This document shows, in pieces, positions 7,832-11,308 of a stretch of DNA of 11,308 nt (positions are counted from its first letter, which is position 1; each line of letters begins with the position of its first letter). Where the stretch lies: positions 1-11,308 of the forward strand of contig JAITOI010000209.1 in the NCBI GenBank assembly GCA_031289995.1. Direction: 5' to 3'. Below the pieces are notes generated by a model. It was not told where the DNA came from and did not search any database. It saw only the letters and a list, made by a program, of their open reading frames with translations. The stretch comes from Prevotellaceae bacterium. Its GTDB lineage: Bacteria > Bacteroidota > Bacteroidia > Bacteroidales > UBA932. Made by a program: the position numbers and the translations under genes.

Positions 7832-8938
7832 ATGAAACAGTTTCTTTCGTTCGTACAAAAAGAATTTTTCCACATCTTCCGCGACACGCGCACGATGCTA
7901 ATTCTGCTCGTCATGCCGGTGGCTCAGATTGTGCTTTTCGGCTTCGCCATCTCCTCCGAAATCCGCAACGCCAACGTCGCCGTGCTCGACTTTGCCAAGA
8001 ACCCCGCCACGCAGCACGCCATCAACGAGCTGCAGGCAAGCGAGTATTTTTCCGTCATCGAAATCCACAACCCGCGCCAGATTGACGACATCTTCAAGCG
8101 CGGCGAAGCCTCACTCGCCATCATTTTTCAGAAGGAGAACGCGCAAGCATCAAGCTTCAGCTACCAGCTGCTCGCCGACGCCACCGACGCTAACCAAGCC
8201 ACGATGCTGGCCAACTACGCCACAAACATAGTGAATAGTGAACAGCTAATAGTGAATAGTGGCGGTGCCAATGTGGGCCAAAGTCATGCATTTTCCACCA
8301 TCAATTGCTCGATGAAAATGCTGTACAACCCGCAGATGAAGGGCGCCTACAACTTCGTGCCAGGCGTGATGGGGATGGTGCTGATGCTGATTTGCGCGAT
8401 GATGACATCCATCGCCATTGTCCGCGAAAAGGAGATGGGAACGATGGAGGTGCTGCTCGCCTCGCCGGTGAAACCGTTCTACATCATCTTGGCCAAAATG
8501 GTGCCCTACTTCACGCTGTCAATGGTCAACCTCATCTCCATTCTGCTGCTGTCCGTGTACGTGCTGGACGTTCCCATTGCGGGCAGCGTGTGGCTGCTCA
8601 CGCTCGTGTCGCTGCTGCTCATGCTGGTGTCGCTCGCCATTGGGCTGCTCGTTTCCAGCATCGTGAACACGCAGGTGGCGGCCATGCTCATCTCCGGAAT
8701 GGCGCTGATGATGCCCACCATGCTGCTTTCGGGGATGATGTTTCCCGTCGAGAGTATACCCAAAATTTTGCAGTGGATTTCGGCTGTCATCCCCGCACGA
8801 TGGTACATCGAAGCCGTAAAAAAGGTGATGATACAGGGTGTTGATGCCATCTACGTGGTGAAGGAAATCGTTGTCCTCACAGGGATGGCAGCGCTCTTGC
8901 TCGCAGTCAGCTTGAAGAAGTTTAAAATAAGATTATAG
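7832..8938 (+). CDS. ABC-2 type permease 1 (YbhS-like)
   Basis: Inner-membrane transport subunit. One membrane segment lies near residues 21-41, followed by a large extracytoplasmic domain (about 42-172) and five more segments (about 175-198, 215-245, 253-277, 282-305 and 345-365). The conserved block VREKEMGTMEVLLASP at 197-212 precedes the third segment, and ESIPKILQWISAVIPARWY lies before the last, both typical of the ABC2_membrane_3 family. Length 368 residues, close to E. coli YbhS. Residues 133-143 (IVNSEQLIVNS) in the extracytoplasmic domain are encoded by four units of the same 7-bp repeat found at the tolC-adaptor junction, so this loop has probably acquired a repeat-derived insert without losing the frame. 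It sits 15 bp after ATPase 2 and 9 bp before permease 2. Confidence 0.93.
   Translation: MKQFLSFVQKEFFHIFRDTRTMLILLVMPVAQIVLFGFAISSEIRNANVAVLDFAKNPATQHAINELQASEYFSVIEIHNPRQIDDIFKRGEASLAIIFQKENAQASSFSYQLLADATDANQATMLANYATNIVNSEQLIVNSGGANVGQSHAFSTINCSMKMLYNPQMKGAYNFVPGVMGMVLMLICAMMTSIAIVREKEMGTMEVLLASPVKPFYIILAKMVPYFTLSMVNLISILLLSVYVLDVPIAGSVWLLTLVSLLLMLVSLAIGLLVSSIVNTQVAAMLISGMALMMPTMLLSGMMFPVESIPKILQWISAVIPARWYIEAVKKVMIQGVDAIYVVKEIVVLTGMAALLLAVSLKKFKIRL
8230..8257 (+). repeat. In-gene copy of the 7-bp AGTGAAT repeat
   Basis: Four heptamers (AGTGAAT, AGTGAAC, AGCTAAT, AGTGAAT) lie inside the permease 1 reading frame and encode residues 133-143. The phase used avoids the in-frame TGA and TAG that the repeat has in other frames. 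Twenty-eight bases is not a multiple of three, so flanking sequence must have compensated if this arose by insertion. Confidence 0.85.
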
Positions 8939-8947
8939 CCAAAAATC

Positions 8948-10045
8948 ATGCTACGCTTTTTAATCGAAAAAGAATTTAAGCAGCTCTTTCGGAACAATTT
9001 TTTGCCGAAGCTCATCATGGCCTTCCCCATCGTGATGCTGCTGGTGCTGCCCTGGGCCGCCAATCAGGAGGTGAAAAACATCCGCATTTGCGTGGTCGAC
9101 AACGACCACAGCGCGCAGTCGCAGCGGCTGGCGCAAAAGGTGGCCGCCTCCAAATATTTTATCCTCGTGGCGCGGCCAACATCCAACGCCGAGGCGATGG
9201 CCTACGTGGAGCGCGGCGAGGCCGACATCATCTTGGAAATTGAGCGCCGCTTTGAGCGCAACCGCAACGCCGGAGCCGCCAGCGTGCTCATCTCCGCCAA
9301 CGCGGTGAACGGCACCAAAGGCTCGCTTGGCTCCGCCTACCTCGCCGCCATGGTGCAAGGCTTCAACGCCGAGCTGAACGCCGAAAAACAGCCCTCCCCA
9401 ATGCCCAGCATTAGGGCCTCAACGCTCAACCTTTTCAACCCTCACCTGGACTACAAAATCTTCATGATTCCCGCGCTCATGGTGATGCTGCTCACGATGC
9501 TTGCTGGCTTCCTTCCCGCGCTCAACATCGTGGGCGAAAAGGAGGCAGGCACCATCGAGCAAATCAACGTTACGCCCGTGCGCCGCCTCACCTTCATCCT
9601 CGCAAAGCTAATCCCATACTGGATTATCGGCTACGTGGTGCTGTCCATGTGCTTGGGGATGGCCGCGCTCATCTACGGCCTGCTACCGGCAGGCTCGCTC
9701 GCCACCGTCTACCTCTACACCGGCGTGTACGTGCTCGTGGTTTCGGGGCTGGGCTTGGTCATCTCCAACTACTCCAACACCATTCAGCAGGCCATGTTCG
9801 TGATGTTTTTTTTCGTGATGATTTTGATTTTGATGAGCGGCCTGTTCACGCCCATCAGCAGCATGCCTGTGTGGGCGCAGGTGTTCACGCGCATCAACCC
9901 GCTGCGCTACTTCATGGAGGTGATGCGCGCCGTGTACCTCAAAGGCAGCGCCATGAGCGAGCTCCTGCCCCAGCTTTTTGCGCTGTGCGGCTTTGCGGTG
10001 GTGTTCAACGGATGGGCGGTGGGGAGCTATAGGAAGAGTCGATGA
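8948..10045 (+). CDS. ABC-2 type permease 2 (YbhR-like)
   Basis: Second inner-membrane transport subunit, with the same plan as permease 1. A first segment near residues 20-40 (LIMAFPIVMLLVLPWAA) is followed by an extracytoplasmic domain to about 170, then five segments near 172-196, 218-246, 254-278, 283-306 and 340-358. The family block VGEKEAGTIEQINVTP is at 195-210, and ISSMPVWAQVFTRINPLRYFMEVM precedes the last segment. At 365 residues it is close to E. coli YbhR. It contains no repeat insert, unlike its neighbour, which makes the two a useful internal comparison. It begins 9 bp after permease 1 and is the last gene of the operon; an ATTTGAA-type repeat follows the stop directly. The two permeases probably form the heterodimeric channel. 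Confidence 0.93.
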   Translation: MLRFLIEKEFKQLFRNNFLPKLIMAFPIVMLLVLPWAANQEVKNIRICVVDNDHSAQSQRLAQKVAASKYFILVARPTSNAEAMAYVERGEADIILEIERRFERNRNAGAASVLISANAVNGTKGSLGSAYLAAMVQGFNAELNAEKQPSPMPSIRASTLNLFNPHLDYKIFMIPALMVMLLTMLAGFLPALNIVGEKEAGTIEQINVTPVRRLTFILAKLIPYWIIGYVVLSMCLGMAALIYGLLPAGSLATVYLYTGVYVLVVSGLGLVISNYSNTIQQAMFVMFFFVMILILMSGLFTPISSMPVWAQVFTRINPLRYFMEVMRAVYLKGSAMSELLPQLFALCGFAVVFNGWAVGSYRKSR

Positions 10046-10068
10046 GATTTGAAGATTTTGAAGATTTG
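10046..10068 (+). repeat. GATTTGAAGA repeat after the last operon gene
   Basis: Two and a half units of GATTTGAAGAT/TTTGAAGATTTG start immediately after the permease 2 stop. They resemble the units between tetR and tolC (3853-3880), so related repeats mark two junctions of the same operon. Confidence 0.6.
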
Positions 10069-10141
10069 CAGCGCCTGCCATCACTACGATTGCGGGCGTT
10101 CGGATGTGATGATAGCGCTGAATTTGGCTAAATCTTTTTTT
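10069..10141 (+). terminator. Candidate operon-end hairpin with distal T tract
   Basis: CAGCGC (10069-10074) pairs with GCGCTG (10115-10120), and inside it CATCAC (10079-10084) pairs with GTGATG (10106-10111), leaving a 21-nt loop. A run of seven T follows at 10135-10141, but 14 nt after the stem, so this is not a classical terminator. It is the first structure after the efflux operon. Confidence 0.4.
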
Positions 10142-10168
10142 GAGGTGCTACTCCAATCGTCCTGCCGT

Positions 10169-10235
10169 GCGCACGGGTGTAGGCTGTGTCCCGAATGTGT
10201 AGGGACGCGATTAATCGCGTCCCTACCCCGTGCGC
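10169..10235 (+). repeat. Inverted-end unit, copy A, carrying a nested palindrome
   Basis: It begins GCGCACGG and ends CCGTGCGC, as do copies B and C, but is 67 bp instead of 48. The left 29 bases match the other copies; 30 bases including the 28-bp palindrome replace the 11 bases (AGGTCTGTGCT) found in B and C. The first arm is itself part of a 12-bp palindrome (10165-10176). Confidence 0.85.
10199..10226. repeat. Perfect 28-bp palindrome
   Basis: The two 14-bp arms (GTAGGGACGCGATT and its reverse complement) meet without any loop. It lies wholly inside copy A of the 48-67-bp unit. It resembles short GTAGGG-type intergenic palindromes I associate with several bacterial phyla, but no mobility gene for it is present here. 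Confidence 0.95.
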
Positions 10236-10325
10236 AAGACCACACACGCATCGTTTGGCTACTAAGGTTAGTGAGCGCAGCCGAACTAAGGTGGCCATAG
10301 AAAATAAGGTTTTGCAATGGGTTGG
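10236..10325 (+). repeat. ~90-bp direct repeat, first copy
   Basis: It follows copy A directly and matches 10979-11067 at roughly nine in ten positions with one single-base gap. It includes an internal duplication (CTAAGGTTAGTGAGCGCAGC then GAACTAAGGT). Because both copies follow an inverted-end unit, the unit plus this segment form one composite repeat. Confidence 0.85.
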
Positions 10326-10335
10326 GCAGTGGCAT

Positions 10336-10361
10336 GTAGGGGCGCACCTATGTGTGCGCCC
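10336..10361 (+). repeat. 26-bp inverted repeat, left arm
   Basis: It is the exact reverse complement of 10405-10430, with 43 bases between. Starting GTAGGGGCGCACC, it is also imperfectly palindromic on its own together with the bases to 10368 (GTAGGG...CCCTAC). It starts with the same GTAGGG as the 28-bp palindrome. Confidence 0.93.
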
Positions 10362-10404
10362 TCCCTACGCGGTCGCCCCATAACGGCGTTCCCACACCTG
10401 CAAA

Positions 10405-10430
10405 GGGCGCACACATAGGTGCGCCCCTAC
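10405..10430 (-). repeat. 26-bp inverted repeat, right arm
   Basis: Ends GGTGCGCCCCTAC and matches 10336-10361 perfectly on the opposite strand. Together they could form a 26-bp stem with a 43-nt loop, or each could fold alone. Two insertions of one element in opposite orientation would give the same picture. Confidence 0.93.
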
Positions 10431-10502
10431 GTGCTGCATCGCGTTCGCATCGCGCCCACATTGCCCACACCCGCACCGCCCGCACCCCGCACCCCGCGCC
10501 AG

Positions 10503-10547
10503 CACTCGCTCGCAGAGCATGGCTGCGGGGCGAGCGAAGTGTTTTTT
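10503..10547 (+). terminator. Strong terminator-like hairpin with T6
   Basis: CACTCGCTCGC (10503-10513) pairs with GCGAGCG-A-AGTG (10530-10541), one bulged A apart, and six T follow immediately at 10542-10547. An alternative inner stem CGCAG/CTGCG (10511-10515 with 10523-10527) is possible. It lies 458 bp after the operon's last stop, with no gene between, so it ends either a long 3' UTR or a separate short RNA. Confidence 0.55.
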
Positions 10548-10565
10548 ATGCTCATCAGCGCCTTG

Positions 10566-10598
10566 CTTTCGAGGCACTTTCGAAGCCACTTTCGATGC
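10566..10598 (+). repeat. Three CTTTCGAnGC direct repeats
   Basis: CTTTCGAGGC, CTTTCGAAGC and CTTTCGATGC start at 10566, 10577 and 10589, a spacing of 11-12 bp (one helical turn). Just after them TTGTGCAA is repeated at 10610 and 10638. Helical spacing is compatible with a protein-binding array, but no target gene lies close by. Confidence 0.55.
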
Positions 10599-10722
10599 GT
10601 TTTTGTTCGTTGTGCAAGCTGTGGATAGCTACGGAAATTGTGCAAAAGTTTTCGCTACACGTGCTGCTGCAAACATGCTGCACACGGCTTGTAGCGTGGC
10701 TTCCGCGTGTAGCATCGGCATA

Positions 10723-10770
10723 GCGCACGGGTGTAGGTTGTGCCACGAAGGAGGTCTGTGCTCCGTGCGC
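10723..10770 (+). repeat. Inverted-end unit, copy B (48 bp)
   Basis: It runs from GCGCACGG to CCGTGCGC and matches copy C at 46 of 48 positions. Unlike A and C it is not followed by the ~90-bp segment, so the 48-bp unit can occur alone. Confidence 0.88.
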
Positions 10771-10792
10771 GAGACGCGCGTTGGGTGGGTGT

Positions 10793-10820
10793 CCGCAGGC
10801 TGCGCTGCGCTTGCCTGCGG
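10793..10820. repeat. Inverted repeat CCGCAGGC/GCCTGCGG
   Basis: Two exact 8-bp arms surround a 12-nt loop made of two TGCGC-like words. No T tract follows on the plus strand, so it is recorded as a palindrome and not as a terminator. Confidence 0.7.
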
Positions 10821-10833
10821 TTATGAAAATTGC

Positions 10834-10846
10834 GTCCCTTCGGGAC
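10834..10846. repeat. Small triloop hairpin GTCCC-TTC-GGGAC
   Basis: Five-base exact arms close a three-base loop, the same stem-triloop design as the hairpins at 11093-11267. It stands alone between copies B and C. Confidence 0.55.
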
Positions 10847-10930
10847 TTGCAGAATGTGGTGGTGGCTGCCCGAATTGTGCATCGTGCGTCGCGTCGCGCA
10901 TCACCTCGCGCCTCGCACAACGTCTGCATG

Positions 10931-10978
10931 GCGCACGGGTGTAGGTTGTGCCTCGAATGAGGTCTGTGCTCCGTGCGC
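10931..10978 (+). repeat. Inverted-end unit, copy C (48 bp)
   Basis: It has GCGCACGG and CCGTGCGC ends and an inner hairpin CCTC-GAAT-GAGG at its centre, so the whole unit is an imperfect nested palindrome. It is followed directly by the second ~90-bp copy. Being uninterrupted, it is the best candidate for the ancestral form of copy A. Confidence 0.88.
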
Positions 10979-11067
10979 AAAACCACACACGCATCGTGGG
11001 CTACTAAGGTTAGTGAGCGCAGCCGAACTAAGGTTGCCTGCAAAAATAAGGTTTTGCAATGGGTTGG
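10979..11067 (+). repeat. ~90-bp direct repeat, second copy
   Basis: It matches 10236-10325 closely, most strongly in the CTACTAAGGTTAGTGAGCG segment and in ATAAGGTTTTGCAATGGG. Differences cluster after the second CTAAGGT. It encodes no credible protein; frames through it repeat the same meaningless string in both copies. Confidence 0.85.
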
Positions 11068-11092
11068 ACTTGGCACGGAACCCCAGGTTGAG

Positions 11093-11109
11093 GCGAGGTT
11101 ATACCTCGC
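11093..11109. repeat. Triloop hairpin 1
   Basis: GCGAGGT and ACCTCGC are exact reverse complements around TAT. First member of a run of four hairpins sharing an AGG-core stem with a 3-nt loop but different outer bases. Confidence 0.75.
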
Positions 11110-11122
11110 TTCAGCTATCTCT

Positions 11123-11137
11123 GCAGGTTCTACCTGC
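11123..11137. repeat. Triloop hairpin 2
   Basis: GCAGGT and ACCTGC close a TCT loop. The core AGGT-TCT-ACCT is the reverse complement of the core of hairpin 4, while the outer pairs differ. Confidence 0.75.
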
Positions 11138-11148
11138 GAAACAAAAAA

Positions 11149-11165
11149 TGCAGGCAGAGCCTGCA
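11149..11165. repeat. Triloop hairpin 3
   Basis: TGCAGGC and GCCTGCA close an AGA loop. Its outer pairs equal those of hairpin 2, but the innermost pair is C-G instead of T-A, a compensated change on both arms. Confidence 0.75.
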
Positions 11166-11174
11166 AGGATAGGG

Positions 11175-11197
11175 CGGACAAGGTAGAACCTTGTCCG
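11175..11197. repeat. Triloop hairpin 4, 10-bp perfect stem
   Basis: CGGACAAGGT and ACCTTGTCCG are exact reverse complements around AGA. It is the longest of the run. No T tract follows on either side, so termination is unlikely. Confidence 0.85.
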
Positions 11198-11202
11198 AAC
11201 GG

Positions 11203-11248
11203 GTTCAAGACGCATTTCGTAAAACCCGCTCCACCATTGGCGTTGGCG
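11203..11248 (+). repeat. 46-bp dispersed repeat, right copy
   Basis: It matches 73-118 at 41 of 46 positions, same orientation, no gaps. A CGGGTT/AACCCG inverted pair (11200-11205 and 11223-11228) overlaps its left part. It lies directly after the triloop hairpin run. Confidence 0.75.
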
Positions 11249-11250
11249 CA

Positions 11251-11267
11251 TATCCCCGTAGGGGATA
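11251..11267. repeat. Triloop hairpin TATCCCC-GTA-GGGGATA
   Basis: Seven-base exact arms enclose GTA. It shares the stem-triloop layout but not the AGG core of hairpins 1-4. A further possible hairpin (GTGCG/CGCAC, 11292-11308) is cut by the window end. Confidence 0.7.
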
Positions 11268-11308
11268 CATATCAATAGAAACCAGAAATGTGTGCGCGTT
11301 TTTCGCAC

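Larger units (their letters stand above)
10046..11308. other. 1.26-kb non-coding island of palindromes and nested repeats
   Basis: No credible gene is seen. Reading frames of up to about 220 codons exist on both strands, but they overlap one another, cross the palindromes, lack any family features, and code low-complexity or repeat-derived strings. The region contains two terminator-like hairpins, a perfect 28-bp palindrome, three copies of a unit with GCGCACGG/CCGTGCGC ends, a ~90-bp direct repeat, a 26-bp inverted pair, a run of triloop hairpins and the right copy of the 46-bp repeat. The base composition swings between C-rich (about 10450-10500) and AT-rich. It may be a repeat sink, a small-RNA locus or both. 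Confidence 0.8.

Noticed and set aside
10620..10628. DnaA-box-like TGTGGATAG, possible origin
   Set aside because: It is a single site with one mismatch, with no cluster, no AT-rich unwinding element and no dnaA or dnaN nearby.
10931..10978. Insertion sequence ends (GCGCACGG/CCGTGCGC)
   Set aside because: No transposase lies between or near them and no target duplication is visible; it is recorded as a repeat unit only.
10555..11208. 217-codon minus-strand frame and several plus-strand frames in the island
   Set aside because: They cross palindromes and repeat boundaries, overlap each other, and give the same repeat-derived strings in both copies of the ~90-bp segment; no domain is recognisable.
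11196..11228. tRNA-like T-arm (GGTTCAAG)
   Set aside because: No acceptor stem, anticodon arm or D-arm can be built around it; the segment belongs to the 46-bp repeat.
11093..11267. CRISPR array
   Set aside because: The hairpins have differing stems and irregular spacing with no constant repeat or unique spacers; the 7-bp array at 5193-5262 also lacks spacers, and no cas gene is present.

Overview
This 11.3 kb window looks like chromosomal DNA from a member of the Bacteroidota. Three things suggest this: promoter-like TAnnTTTG boxes in the one AT-rich divergent intergenic region, near absence of Shine-Dalgarno sequences before otherwise convincing starts, and protein family versions that look Bacteroidota-like (an EF-G-like GTPase with a DTPGS motif, a ferritin, and a YbhGFSR-type exporter with its own TolC). 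The genes are GC-rich and the promoter region is AT-rich. The species cannot be named from the sequence.

Layout. Positions 1-231 are non-coding and hold short palindromes, one copy of a 46-bp dispersed repeat and a terminator-like hairpin. On the minus strand, 2942 to 232 encodes an EF-G-like translational-GTPase paralogue followed 35 bp later by a ferritin with a complete ferroxidase centre. A 284-bp divergent control region (2943-3226) separates this pair from a seven-gene plus-strand operon (3227-10045): TetR regulator, TolC-family outer-membrane channel, lipoprotein periplasmic adaptor, two ABC ATPases and two ABC-2 permeases. Positions 10046-11308 carry no credible gene and form a 1.26-kb island of palindromes and nested repeats.

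How the genes work together. The plus-strand operon is a complete three-layer efflux machine: two permeases and two ATPases at the inner membrane, an adaptor across the periplasm, and a TolC channel in the outer membrane, under a probably autoregulating TetR repressor. It corresponds to E. coli cecR-ybhGFSR, except that the double ATPase YbhF is here two separate genes and a dedicated TolC gene is included. The two ATPases are complementary: the Q-loop and H-switch changes of the first and the signature change of the second all fall on the same composite ATP site, so one site should be catalytic and the other degenerate.

Repeats are the most unusual part of the window. A 7-bp tandem repeat supplies the tolC stop codon and fills the tolC-adaptor junction, and the same 7-mer occurs in frame inside the first permease. 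The 3' island contains a perfect 28-bp palindrome nested in one of three copies of a 48-67-bp unit with inverted ends, a ~90-bp direct repeat, a 26-bp perfect inverted pair, and a run of short triloop hairpins sharing an AGGT-NNN-ACCT type core with different outer stems. No transposase, integrase, CRISPR array, tRNA or rRNA was recognised.
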